Assembly (NCBI RefSeq): GCF_014202825.1 | Contig: NZ_JACHHP010000001.1 | Location: 186,001 to 250,000, forward strand | Direction of reading: 5' to 3' | Source: Chiayiivirga flava | GTDB lineage: Bacteria > Pseudomonadota > Gammaproteobacteria > Xanthomonadales > Xanthomonadaceae | DNA: 64,000 nucleotides | Part shown: piece after piece, positions 33,957-42,946 of the stretch | How positions within the stretch are numbered: position 1 is the stretch's first letter | Layout of the letters: every line of letters starts with the position of its first letter | The notes under the pieces: model-generated | Databases searched by the model: none | What the model was told of the DNA's origin: nothing | What the model saw: only the letters and a program-made list of their open reading frames with translations | Position numbers and translations under genes: made by a program

Positions 33957-35218
33957 TGCGCGCCGCCCGCCAGCACCGCGACCGCGTCGGCGCGGCCCGC
34001 ATCGCGCGCCACGCGCCAGCCGATCAGTGCCGCCACCAGCAGCACCAGCGAGGCCATCAGTAGGGCCGTGCCGGAAAACGCGAACCACGCGTCCGTGCCG
34101 GTGGTCACCGAATACACGAAGCCGAAAAACAGTGGCGACAGCACGCCCGCGATGCTCGCCACGCTCATGTTGGCGCCCTGCAGCTGGCCCTGTTCGGACT
34201 CCGACACGCGCGCCGTCATCAGCGACTGCAGCGTCGGCATGGCCAGTCCCCACAGCGCGTTCGGCAGCATCGCGAGCGTGAACAGCAGCCCCGTCGGTGC
34301 GAGCCCCATGCACGCGATGCCGAGCGCACCGCCGAACAGGCCGAACACCATCACGCGACGGTCGCCGAAGCGCTTCACCGCCGGGCCGACGACGAGGCCC
34401 TGCACGATCATGTCGAGCTCGCCCGTCATCGCCAGCAACACGCCAACCTCCCACGGTCCCCAGCCGTAGCGCGCGCCGGCGTACAGCACGAACACCGCGG
34501 AAAACACGTGGTGCGCGAAATACAGCAGGAAATTCACCACGGCGAGCCCCGCCAGTTCCGCATGCGTGCGCAGCAGCTTCAGCGCACCGACCGGATTGGC
34601 GCGCGACCACGCGAACGGCATGCGTTTTTCCGGCGCCAGCGATTCGGGCAGCACCAATAGCCCATACACGAAGGCAAGGCCACTCGCCGCCGCCGCGGCC
34701 CAGAACGGCGCGCGTGGCGAAATCTCGCCGAGCACGCCGCCCAGCGCCGGTCCCGCGACGAAGCCCGCACTGAACGCCGCTCCGATGAGTCCGTAGGCAC
34801 GCGCACGCTGTGCCGGCGGCGTGATGTCGGCCATGTAGGCGAACACGGTGGTGAAACTCGACGACGTGATGCCGGCGATGATGCGCCCGACCGCGAGCCA
34901 CCACAGGTTCGGCGCCAGCGCCATCAGCACGTAGTCGGCGGCAAGTCCGGCGGCCGACAGCAGGATCACCGGCCGGCGCCCGACCTGGTCGGACAGGCTG
35001 CCGATGATCGGCGAGGCGACGAACTGCATCAGCGCCCACAACGCCACGAACGCGCCGTTGATGAAACCGGCACGCGCGTTGGAGCCGACGAACTGCTCGA
35101 TCAGCTCCGGCAGCACCGGAATGATGATGCCCATCGCGATGATGTCGAGCGCGGCGGTGACGAGGATGAAGGCGACCGCAGCGCGGCGGCGGCCGGTGGT
35201 GAGGACAGGCATGGACAT
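33953..35218 (-). CDS. Major facilitator superfamily exporter, TetA-like
   Basis: About 421 residues with 12 predicted membrane helices. Motif A, GSLSDQVGRRPVIL, follows helix 2, and the motif PVLPELIEQF in the first loop resembles drug:H+ antiporters of the tetracycline TetA class. ATG 35218 and 35212 are both possible; the longer frame upstream is unlikely. Resistance cannot be assumed, as many chromosomal homologues have unknown substrates. The stop overlaps the amidase start. It diverges from the NYN gene. Confidence 0.92.
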   Translation of the reverse strand: MSMPVLTTGRRRAAVAFILVTAALDIIAMGIIIPVLPELIEQFVGSNARAGFINGAFVALWALMQFVASPIIGSLSDQVGRRPVILLSAAGLAADYVLMALAPNLWWLAVGRIIAGITSSSFTTVFAYMADITPPAQRARAYGLIGAAFSAGFVAGPALGGVLGEISPRAPFWAAAAASGLAFVYGLLVLPESLAPEKRMPFAWSRANPVGALKLLRTHAELAGLAVVNFLLYFAHHVFSAVFVLYAGARYGWGPWEVGVLLAMTGELDMIVQGLVVGPAVKRFGDRRVMVFGLFGGALGIACMGLAPTGLLFTLAMLPNALWGLAMPTLQSLMTARVSESEQGQLQGANMSVASIAGVLSPLFFGFVYSVTTGTDAWFAFSGTALLMASLVLLVAALIGWRVARDAGRADAVAVLAGGAQ

Positions 35219-35376
35219 CCGGAGCGGGAGCGAAGTCGGCACGATGCGCCGCACACGTCGCACGGCACGCGACGCGATGGTATCGCAGCGTCGTTGCAGC
35301 CGATGCGGGCCGGCCGCCGCGTCCGCCGCGCGGGTGTGCGAGGATCGTCGCCACTTCCGCCGGCAACGAGGTTCCC

Positions 35377-36219
35377 ATGCCCACCCGCGACAAGACCCGC
35401 CTCGACGGCGGCGACGACCAGCGCAGCCTCGCCGTGCTCATCGATGCCGACAACGCGCAGCCGTCCGTGATCCAGGGCCTGCTGGAGGAGGTGGCCAAGT
35501 TCGGCGTGGCCGCGGTCAAGCGCATCTACGGCGACTGGACCTCCACCAGCCACGCGCAGTGGAAACGCGCGCTGCTGCGCCACTCCATCGCGCCGGTGCA
35601 GCAGTTCGCGTACACCTCGGGCAAGAACGCGACCGACAGCATGCTCATCATCGACGCGATGGACCTGATGTACACGCGCCGCTTCGACGGCTTCTGCCTG
35701 GTTTCGAGCGACAGCGACTTCACCCGCCTGGCGCAACGGCTGCGCGAGGAGGGCCTGCTGGTGCTCGGCTTCGGCGAAAAGAAAACGCCCGAACCGTTCG
35801 TGGTGGCCTGCGACAAGTTCGTCTACACCGAGGTGCTGCGCCCGGAAACGCCGCAGCCGGCGGCTCGCCCTGCCCCGACGCCTGCAAAAAAGGCGCCGGC
35901 AAAACGCGTGTCGGGCCGCACGGTGGAAAGCGCCGCGGCGCCCGCGCCATCCACGCCGCCTTCGACGAATCGCGCCTCCGCCGTGCCGGTGCAGCTCATC
36001 CTGCAGGCCATCGACGAGGCCACGGACGAAACCGGGTGGGCCAGCCTCGGCGCGGTCGGCAATTACCTCACCAAGATCCGTCCGGACTTCGACCCGCGGT
36101 TGTATGGCCACCGGAAGCTGAGCGATCTGATCCGCGCCATTCCGGCGGCGTTCCAGTCCGAGGAACGCGGCAACACGGCCGGGACGAAGACGATTTTCGT
36201 GCGCGCGGTGAAGCCCTGA
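35377..36219 (+). CDS. NYN (PIN-like) domain protein with C-terminal OST-HTH/LOTUS domain
   Basis: 280 residues. The NYN domain (about 17-155) shows the acidic residues of a PIN-like nuclease fold: LAVLIDADNAQ, GKNATDSMLIIDAMDLM and CLVSSDSDFTRLA. A Pro/Ala/Lys linker (about 158-200) joins it to an OST-HTH/LOTUS domain (about 205-275), a small RNA-binding winged helix. The family is predicted to bind or cut RNA; no specific target is known. It is transcribed alone, diverging from the MFS gene, with GAGG upstream of the ATG. Confidence 0.93.
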   Translation: MPTRDKTRLDGGDDQRSLAVLIDADNAQPSVIQGLLEEVAKFGVAAVKRIYGDWTSTSHAQWKRALLRHSIAPVQQFAYTSGKNATDSMLIIDAMDLMYTRRFDGFCLVSSDSDFTRLAQRLREEGLLVLGFGEKKTPEPFVVACDKFVYTEVLRPETPQPAARPAPTPAKKAPAKRVSGRTVESAAAPAPSTPPSTNRASAVPVQLILQAIDEATDETGWASLGAVGNYLTKIRPDFDPRLYGHRKLSDLIRAIPAAFQSEERGNTAGTKTIFVRAVKP

Positions 36220-36366
36220 GACACCTGGCTTTTCGGGCAAACGCAGGTGTTCCCCCGATCCGGTAACGCGGTGATCGTGCGCTGGCTGCAGGGGAAACGT
36301 TGCTGCACCGACGTCAACCCGGCGAGTGCCCACTGCGGTCCGGGAATCTCGCCGCGCTCCACATTC

Positions 36367-36474
36367 CGTCGTCCCGGCAAACGCCGGGACCCAGTGGCGT
36401 TTCTTCCGGTTCAATCCTAAAAATGCGAGCAACACCGAGCAGCGCCCCTTAATCCCGGCGTTCGCCGGGAAGGC
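36367..36474. repeat. GTCCCGGC-type palindromic repeats
   Basis: 36367-36402 carries CGTCGTCCCGGC-AAAC-GCCGGGACCCAGTGGCG, and 36451-36474 a diverged palindrome CCCGGCGTTCGCCGGG. The same family recurs at 52047-52161. The 327-bp gap between the NYN gene and the dnaE2 stop holds these and a GAGAAC-N4-GTTCTC palindrome at 36475-36490; I see no gene in it. Confidence 0.8.
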
Positions 36475-36546
36475 GAGAACGAATGTTCTCGGTGTCGACT
36501 CGCAACGTGCTCCGTGCAATCGACGACGTTGCCGCACCTCGCAACA

Positions 36547-39500
36547 TCAATGGAAGTCGCGCGACTCCACGCGCAGGCCGCCGAGCATCGCATTCCAGTT
36601 CTGCAGCGTGCGCGCCACCACGTGCAGGACGCCGTCCTTGTGTTCGAGCCTGCCGGCGACGTGCAGCAGGCGCGATTCGAGCATCGGGCGGCGTTGCGCC
36701 AGCGCCACCTGCTGCCACACCACGATGTTGACCAGGCCGCGCTCGTCCTCCAGCGTCATGAAGGTGACGCCCTTGGCCGCTTCGGGATGCTGGCGCAGTG
36801 TCACGAGGCCTGCGAACCGCACCGGCGCGCCGTGCTGCAGGTGCTGCAGTTCGTCCGAGCGCCTGCAGAGGCGCGCCTGCAGCTGCGGCCGCAACAGTTG
36901 CAGCGGATGCCGGCCCAGCGTGAGCCCGAGCGTCGCGTAGTCGGCGGTGAGGTTTTCGGCCGCGCTCGGCGGGCGCAGCACGGGGCGGCGTTCGTCGAAA
37001 TCGGCGTTGCGCAGCACGTCGTCGCGCATGTCGATGCCGGCGATGTCCCAGTAGGCGCGATGCCGATGCCCGGCTAGCCGATGCAGCGCGCCGGCCGATG
37101 CCAGCGCATCGCGGCTGCGCACATCCACGCGCGCGCGGCGCACCAGATCGGCAACATCGCGGAACGGCGCGACACGACGCGCGGCCACGATGCGTTGCGC
37201 CACGTCCTCGCCCAGCCCGGAAATCGCGCGCAGGCCCAGGCGCAGGCCGAGATTGCGATCGTATTCGACGCGGCCGTCGTGCAGGTCCGGCGGCGGCGGC
37301 TTGCCCGGCGTGACCGACGGCGGCAGGCTGCCCGCCGCCGCCACGCGCGGGTGCTGCGGCGGGAGCGCCTGCCACAACGCCGCGTCGTCGTCCGGACACA
37401 GGTTCACGCCGGCCCGCTCCAGCCGATGGTCCCACTCGCTGCGCGTGACGTCGGGCGGCGACACCGCGTACCCGTGCCGACGCAGATCCGCGACGATCTG
37501 CGCCGGCCCGTAGAAGCCCATCGGCAGCGAGTTCAGCAGGCCGCACGCGAACACCGCCGGATACCGGCACTTGAGCCAGCACGACACGTACGCCAGCAAC
37601 GCGAAACTCGCCGCGTGCGATTCGGGGAATCCGTAGCTGCCGAAGCCGAGGATCTGCCGGTAGATGCGCTGCGCGTATTCGTCGCTGAAGCCGTTCCTGC
37701 GCATGCCGGCGAAGATCTTTTCCTCGAAATGCTCGAGTCCGCCGCGTTTTTTCCACGCCGCCATCGAACGCCGCAACTGGTCGGCCTCGCCCTCGCTGAA
37801 GTCCGCCGCCGCCTTCAGCAGCGCCATCACCTGTTCCTGGAAGATCGGCACGCCGCAGGTGCGCTTGAGCAGTGCCTTGACCGCGCGATGGTGCTCGTTC
37901 TCGACCTCGCCCATCGCCATGAAATCCGGATCGTCCGCGCTCGGCGACGCCCCGCCCGCGCCGCTCCGCGCACGTGCCTCGCGCTCGGCGCGTTCGCGCG
38001 CGCGACCTTCCAGGTACGGATTCACCATGCCGCCCTCGATCGGTCCCGGTCGCACGATCGCGATCTGGATCACGAGGTGGTAGTAGTGCTCGGGCCGCAG
38101 CCGCGGCAGCATCGCCATCTGCGCACGCGATTCGATCTGGAACACGCCGATGGTGTCGGCGCGGCGGATCATCTCGTAGGTGGGTTCGTCGCCTTCGTCC
38201 ACGTCCGCCAGGCGCAGCCGCGGTCCGCCGTGGCGTTCGATGATCCGGAAGCACTTGCGCAGGCAGGTGAGCATGCCGAGCGCAAGGCAGTCGACCTTCA
38301 GCAGGCCGAGGTATTCGAGATCGTCCTTGTCCCACTGGATGACGCTGCGATCGGCCATCGAGGCGTTTTCCACCGGCACCAGATCGTGCAGCGGCTCGCC
38401 GGAGATCACGAAACCGCCGACGTGCTGCGACAGGTGGCGCGGCTTGCCGTACATCTGCTGCACCAGCGCGGTGAGGCGCATCACCTCCTGCGCATCGGGG
38501 TCGAAGCCGCGCTCGCGCAGTTTCTCCGAAAGCGGTGCGCCGAAGCCGTAGCGGTAGGCCTGCGACAGTTCCTCGATGCGGTCCTGCGGAAACCCCAGCG
38601 CCATGCCCAGGTCGCGCGCCGCGCTCTTGCTGCGGTAGGCGATGACGGTGGCGGCGAGCGCGGCGCGTTCGCGGCCGTATTTTTCGTAGACGTACTGCAG
38701 CACTTCCTCGCGCCGCTCGTGCTCGAAGTCGACATCGATATCGGGTGGCTCGTCGCGCTCCTTCGAGAGAAAGCGTTCGAACAGCATGCCGATGCGATCC
38801 GGGCTGACGCTGGTGATGCGCAGGCAGTAACAGACGATGGAATTGGCTGCGGAACCACGCCCCTGGCAGAGGATGTCGTGCGCGCGGGCCCAGCGCACGA
38901 TGTCTTCCACGGTCAGGAAAAAGGCCTCGTATTCCAGTTCCGCGATCAGCGTGAGTTCCTTCTCGACGAGCCGGCGCACATCGGCGCTCTCGCCTTGCGG
39001 CCAACGCTGGCGCAGGCCGTCTTCGGTGAGCTTGCGCAGCCATGTCGTCGGCGTGTGGCCGTCGGGCACCAGTTCCGCCGGATACCGGTACTTCAGGTCG
39101 CGCATCGTGAATCTGCAGCGCTCGGCGATGCGCACGCTTTCGGCCATCCAGGCTTCGTCGTGGAGCTTGCGCAGCGATTCGCGCGGACGCAGATGCCGTT
39201 CGCCGTTGGGAAACAGCGCATGGCCGCAGTCGGCAAGCGGTCGGCCGAGGCGGATGGCGGTCATCGCGTCCTGCAGCGCGCGCCGCGAACGGTGGTGCAT
39301 GTGCACGTCGCCGCAGGCCACCAGCGGCACGCCGAACCCCTGCGCGATGCGTACGAGGTGCTGGATGCGCGCGGTTTCGCCGGCCTCGCGGTGGCGTTCG
39401 ACGGCCACGCGGAGGCGGTCGCCGAAGCGATCGCGCAGCCAGCGCAGCTCTTCGCCCCAGCGCTCCTGGCGGCGCGGTATCCACAGAGCGAAAAGGCCGT

Positions 39501-40167
39501 CGCTGCGATGCGGCGTGGATGCGTCGCCGGTTGCGGAGGCATCGAGGTGCGTGCCGTCGGCGAACACGTGCCGAACGATGTCCTCGCGCGACAGCCGGTA
39601 CTCGCCCTTGGGCGCGGCACGGCGGCCACGGGTGATGAGTTTCGACAGCGTGGCGTAACCTGCCCGGGTTTCGCACAGCAGCACGACGGTGAGGCCGTCG
39701 TCGAGCACGAACTCGCTGCCGACGATGAGACGCACGCCGGTCTCCTCCGACGCCTTCAGCGCCCGGACCGCGCCGGCGAGCGAGCATTCGTCGGTGATCG
39801 CGAGCGCGCTGTAGCCGAGCAACCGTGCACGTGCGAACAGCTCCTCGGCACTGGATGCGCCGCGCTGGAAGCTGAAATCGGACAGGCAGTGGAGTTCGGC
39901 GTATGCCGGCGCACCCGACGCCGCCGGAGCCGGCGCCGCAATGGCATCCGGCATCGACGCCGCATCCGGCGACATCCGCCGTGCCGTTCCCGCCGCCGGC
40001 GCCCTGGCCGGCGCCACGGGGCCGGCCCGAGCGGGGACCGGCTCCGATACCGGCGCAGGCCCGGCAATGGAGGACCGTGTTGCCGGACGTTTGCCGCCGC
40101 GGGCCGCATAGTGATCGCGCCAGCGCGGATCGATGCCGTCCCGGTCCTCGTTGCCGCCGCCGCTCAT
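36547..40167 (-). CDS. dnaE2: Error-prone DNA polymerase DnaE2 (ImuC)
   Basis: 1206 residues. DnaE2 is the C-family polymerase that does SOS mutagenesis and lesion bypass with ImuA and ImuB. Order: PHP domain (AYAELHCLSDFSFQRGAS onward, from about residue 88), palm with the catalytic DIDVDFEHERREEVLQYV and, further on, VDCLALGMLT; FQEQVMALLKAAADFS and FPESHAASFALLAY; a helix-hairpin-helix and an OB fold at the C-terminus (VRFAGLVTLRQHP). The N-terminus has an unusual Pro/Ala-rich extension of about 55 residues before the PHP domain. It overlaps the imuB stop by 4 bp (ATGA). LexA control is expected. Confidence 0.96.
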   Translation of the reverse strand: MSGGGNEDRDGIDPRWRDHYAARGGKRPATRSSIAGPAPVSEPVPARAGPVAPARAPAAGTARRMSPDAASMPDAIAAPAPAASGAPAYAELHCLSDFSFQRGASSAEELFARARLLGYSALAITDECSLAGAVRALKASEETGVRLIVGSEFVLDDGLTVVLLCETRAGYATLSKLITRGRRAAPKGEYRLSREDIVRHVFADGTHLDASATGDASTPHRSDGLFALWIPRRQERWGEELRWLRDRFGDRLRVAVERHREAGETARIQHLVRIAQGFGVPLVACGDVHMHHRSRRALQDAMTAIRLGRPLADCGHALFPNGERHLRPRESLRKLHDEAWMAESVRIAERCRFTMRDLKYRYPAELVPDGHTPTTWLRKLTEDGLRQRWPQGESADVRRLVEKELTLIAELEYEAFFLTVEDIVRWARAHDILCQGRGSAANSIVCYCLRITSVSPDRIGMLFERFLSKERDEPPDIDVDFEHERREEVLQYVYEKYGRERAALAATVIAYRSKSAARDLGMALGFPQDRIEELSQAYRYGFGAPLSEKLRERGFDPDAQEVMRLTALVQQMYGKPRHLSQHVGGFVISGEPLHDLVPVENASMADRSVIQWDKDDLEYLGLLKVDCLALGMLTCLRKCFRIIERHGGPRLRLADVDEGDEPTYEMIRRADTIGVFQIESRAQMAMLPRLRPEHYYHLVIQIAIVRPGPIEGGMVNPYLEGRARERAEREARARSGAGGASPSADDPDFMAMGEVENEHHRAVKALLKRTCGVPIFQEQVMALLKAAADFSEGEADQLRRSMAAWKKRGGLEHFEEKIFAGMRRNGFSDEYAQRIYRQILGFGSYGFPESHAASFALLAYVSCWLKCRYPAVFACGLLNSLPMGFYGPAQIVADLRRHGYAVSPPDVTRSEWDHRLERAGVNLCPDDDAALWQALPPQHPRVAAAGSLPPSVTPGKPPPPDLHDGRVEYDRNLGLRLGLRAISGLGEDVAQRIVAARRVAPFRDVADLVRRARVDVRSRDALASAGALHRLAGHRHRAYWDIAGIDMRDDVLRNADFDERRPVLRPPSAAENLTADYATLGLTLGRHPLQLLRPQLQARLCRRSDELQHLQHGAPVRFAGLVTLRQHPEAAKGVTFMTLEDERGLVNIVVWQQVALAQRRPMLESRLLHVAGRLEHKDGVLHVVARTLQNWNAMLGGLRVESRDFH

Positions 40168-41750
40168 GCGAACCAGCCGTGCAACATCCAGTCGTCGCCG
40201 CTGCCCAGGGTGCGGTAGATCCAGGCGCGCTGGCCGCTGTCGAGCTCGGCGACGAAGTAATCGCGGCGCGTGTCGGCGTTGTCCCACCAGCCGCTTTCGA
40301 TGCGTTCGGGATCCGGTTCGAGCAGCCGCAGCACGCGCGCGCGCAGCGGAATGGGATGTGGCAGCAACCACAGCGGACGGCGCACCGGCGCGGCCGGCAC
40401 GGCCGGAGGCGCGATGCCGCGGGCGTTGGTGGTGGCGGTGCTGCGCGGCGCATCGCCGTGGTCGGCGCGCGCACGCGCGGCCGGCAGCGTGCCGGTGGCG
40501 AACCAGGCACGCTCGGGGCGGTGGTCGGCACGCACGCCGAGCATGCGCACGGCGTCGTCGCCCAGGCGCGTGCGCAGGCGTTCGGCGAGCGTGTCCAGAT
40601 CGAGCTTGCCGCGGGTGCGCGCGTCGAAGAGATCGAAGCGTTCGGGCACGAACGGCGGCAGGTCCTCGGCGATCCACGTCACGGCCTGCACCGCGGCGGG
40701 CAGCGCGAGGCGTTCGAGCCGGCCGCGCACCGCCTCGAACAAGGCATCGACATCGCGCGCCGGCTTGCGCAGGCCCACGTGGATGCGGCTGGGCGGATGG
40801 TCTTCGTGGTCGAAGCGCAATTCGAAGTGCAGCACGCCGCCGTCGCGCGCGTGCAGGAAGGCCGCGAAATCGCGCGCGAGGCGTTGCAGCGGGAACACCA
40901 GCGCGCCGCTGCGTTCGACGCCGTAGTCGAACTCGAAACGTCGTTCGAAGCGGTTCGGCGGCTGGTACAGCGATGCGAGATCGGGGATGTGGCCGTGCAG
41001 GCGATCGAGCGTGTCGAGCAGCGGGCGGCCGAGACGGCGTGCGAGCGCGGCGGGCGTGAGGACGTCGACGTCGCCGAGGCGGCGCAGGCCCAGGCGCGCG
41101 AGTGCGGCGACGGTGTCGGCGTCGAGGTGCGCGCGTTCGATCGGCACCCGGGCCAGTTCGCGTCGCATGTGCTCGTCGCTGAACAGAGCGATGCCATCGT
41201 GCAGCGGCGCGAGCACGCGCGCGGCGAGCGCATTGGGCGCCGCCGCGCAATGATGGACGTGGCCGAGCTGCTCCAGGCTCGCACGCAGTTCGCGCTGCAA
41301 GGCGTCGTAGCCGCCGAAGAGCCTGAGGCTGCCGCCGGCTTCGAGCGCCACCGCGTCGGGCGGCAGCAGGCGCACCTGGCTGCTGAAGCCGTAGGCGACG
41401 GCGCCGAGGTGTTCGAGCCGCCGGGTTTCGGCAGCGGTGTCGCGCGGATAGGAGCGCAGGCCGGGGAGCAGTGCCTGCGCCTGCGCGAGTGTCAGGCCGG
41501 GGACGATGCCGGCGGCGCTGGCGGCGGCGTTGGCGCGGACGATGCGGGAGCGCGGGGCGCCGCCGTCGTGGATGGCGCAGGGTGTGTGGTGGCCGGATGC
41601 GGCGGGTGTGGACGCAGCTGTGGCGGGGTCGAAGTCACGGAAATCGATGAAGCCGTCGCGGCCAGCCGCAACCGTGGCCGCACCGGTGACGCTCGGGTGG
41701 GCTTCCAACGGAAGCATCGGCAGCACGAAGCAGATCCACAGCGATTGCAT
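40164..41750 (-). CDS. imuB: ImuB, catalytically inactive Y-family polymerase homologue
   Basis: 528 residues. ImuB links DnaE2 to the sliding clamp and ImuA; it lacks the acidic residues of active Y-family enzymes. It begins MQSLWICFVLPMLPLEA, the usual ImuB start, then RIVRANAAASAAGIVPGLTLAQAQALLPGL; the little-finger part follows about residue 240. The first 70 residues hold a low-complexity insertion not expected in the family. It overlaps dnaE2 by 4 bp, but is 311 bp from imuA, because of a REP repeat and flanking sequence, whereas these genes usually abut. Confidence 0.93.
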   Translation of the reverse strand: MQSLWICFVLPMLPLEAHPSVTGAATVAAGRDGFIDFRDFDPATAASTPAASGHHTPCAIHDGGAPRSRIVRANAAASAAGIVPGLTLAQAQALLPGLRSYPRDTAAETRRLEHLGAVAYGFSSQVRLLPPDAVALEAGGSLRLFGGYDALQRELRASLEQLGHVHHCAAAPNALAARVLAPLHDGIALFSDEHMRRELARVPIERAHLDADTVAALARLGLRRLGDVDVLTPAALARRLGRPLLDTLDRLHGHIPDLASLYQPPNRFERRFEFDYGVERSGALVFPLQRLARDFAAFLHARDGGVLHFELRFDHEDHPPSRIHVGLRKPARDVDALFEAVRGRLERLALPAAVQAVTWIAEDLPPFVPERFDLFDARTRGKLDLDTLAERLRTRLGDDAVRMLGVRADHRPERAWFATGTLPAARARADHGDAPRSTATTNARGIAPPAVPAAPVRRPLWLLPHPIPLRARVLRLLEPDPERIESGWWDNADTRRDYFVAELDSGQRAWIYRTLGSGDDWMLHGWFA

Positions 41751-41898
41751 GGCAGATCAATGCCGCGCCTGCTCGGGGTGTGGGGGGTGGGTCGCTTCGA
41801 TGGTGCGGAGGAGGAGGCGTGCTGGCTGGGGGCTGGGGCGGTCCGGGCGTAATACGGGACGACCTTGCTCGTTGAATTCACCCGAGCGCGAAAGCCCG

Positions 41899-41935
41899 AA
41901 CCCTCTCCCCAACCCCTCTCCCGGCGGGAGAGGGG
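41899..41935 (-). repeat. CCCTCTCCC-type REP-like repeat between imuA and imuB
   Basis: The stem CCCCTCTCCC/GGGAGAGGGG with its tail lies in the middle of the 311-bp gap (41751-42061) between imuA and imuB. It could form a hairpin in the operon message. No gene is seen in the gap. Confidence 0.88.
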
Positions 41936-42061
41936 CTTCCAGGGCTTCGGGAAATTTCGAGGCGTTCGAGGCGTTCAACACAGCACACCCGGCGGTTGCA
42001 TTGCTGCGGTTCGCAACTCGACTGGCCTGACCGAGGCAGCCCCAACGTGCCTGCACACACA

Positions 42062-42688
42062 TCAATGCACCCGCCCGCGCCGCAGCGGCTGCACCTGGGC
42101 CATCGCGCCGCGATTCTTCAGCACCCGCACGCACAGTTCGCCGGTGTCGGCCTTCAGCAATTGCAGACGCAATGCAGCCGGGCTGGGATTGTGCGCATGC
42201 CGGGCCGGACGCCAGACGAACCCCACGCTGTCGCCTTCTTCCGCCGCCAATTGCAACCGCCGCAGCGGGCGCACATCGGCGTCCGTGCTCCACACCGCGG
42301 CACCGCCGAGGCAGCCGGCGCGCAGGCACTGTTCGGCCGCCCACAGCGCACGTTCGCGCGGGGCGTCGATCCACAGCAGGCGCTCCAGCGGCAGCCGCGC
42401 GAACGCGAAGCCCGGCGCGTACGGCAGATACGGCGGGGCAACCAGCGCCAGCGTTTCTTCGCGCAGCAGCGCGCGCCAGGCCGGCAGCACCAGATCCAAC
42501 TCGCCGACGCCATCGAAGGGATAGAGGATTTCGGTCAGCGCGCCGCGCGGAAATCCGCCCCACGGCAGCGCGGCGTCGAGGGCATCCCAACCACTGGCAA
42601 GCGCACCCTGCCCGCGCGCCAGCGGCTTGCCGGCAAGGAACAGGCGGCCGTCGAGCAGGGCCTGGTTGAGCGAAAGCACGGCACGCAT
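42062..42688 (-). CDS. imuA: ImuA, RecA-like translesion synthesis protein
   Basis: 208 residues. ImuA is a RecA-related protein without a proper Walker A, needed with ImuB and DnaE2 for induced mutagenesis. GWDALDAALPWGGFPRGALTEIL corresponds to the RecA/SulA-like core, and the C-terminus has GFVWRPARHAHNPSPAALRLQLL and LKNRGAMAQ, typical of ImuA. The ATG at 42688 lies three bases after the stop of the small gene at 42692, so all four reading frames from lexA onward are closely linked. Confidence 0.93.
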   Translation of the reverse strand: MRAVLSLNQALLDGRLFLAGKPLARGQGALASGWDALDAALPWGGFPRGALTEILYPFDGVGELDLVLPAWRALLREETLALVAPPYLPYAPGFAFARLPLERLLWIDAPRERALWAAEQCLRAGCLGGAAVWSTDADVRPLRRLQLAAEEGDSVGFVWRPARHAHNPSPAALRLQLLKADTGELCVRVLKNRGAMAQVQPLRRGRVH

Positions 42689-42691
42689 GCC

Positions 42692-42946
42692 TCATCGCTC
42701 GCGCTGGGTTGGACGCGCAGGAACCGATGCCGGCAGCACGGCACCCTCGGATGCATGCATGTCCGATGCCTCCGGTTTCACGGCATCGACGTTCACCGCA
42801 TCGACGCTGCCCGTCGATGCCGGCGCCGACGCCGCACGCACCGCCCGCAATGCCGCCAGCCAGCGCGCCTGCGCCAGCCATGCCGCACAACCGCGCGCAT
42901 CGGCGCCGGGGCGGGAGATCGCATGCATGCCCACAGGCGCGTTCAT
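42692..42946 (-). CDS. Uncharacterised 84-residue protein between lexA and imuA
   Basis: The ATG at 42946 overlaps the lexA stop (ATGA) and the frame ends three bases before imuA, so it fits the operon as a translated gene. The N-terminal half has a Trp-containing amphipathic helix (GCAAWLAQARWLAALRAVRA), the rest is low-complexity (VDAVNVDAVKPEASD and a basic tail). I recognise no domain. The position is the one that a division inhibitor such as SulA takes in some lexA operons, but there is no visible SulA motif. It could be a fast-evolving SOS protein or only a coupling frame. Coding status is likely but unproven. Confidence 0.6.
   Translation of the reverse strand: MNAPVGMHAISRPGADARGCAAWLAQARWLAALRAVRAASAPASTGSVDAVNVDAVKPEASDMHASEGAVLPASVPARPTQRER

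Noticed and set aside
33953-35218. Tetracycline resistance gene
   Set aside because: The protein is TetA-like only at family level; no resistance-specific feature is visible and it sits in stable chromosomal context, so only a MFS exporter is called.
36475-36490. GAGAAC-N4-GTTCTC palindrome as a LexA (Cheo-type) box for dnaE2
   Set aside because: It matches the Gram-positive SOS box, but lies after the dnaE2 stop codon and upstream of no gene; the lexA-proximal palindrome at 43639 is in the proper place.
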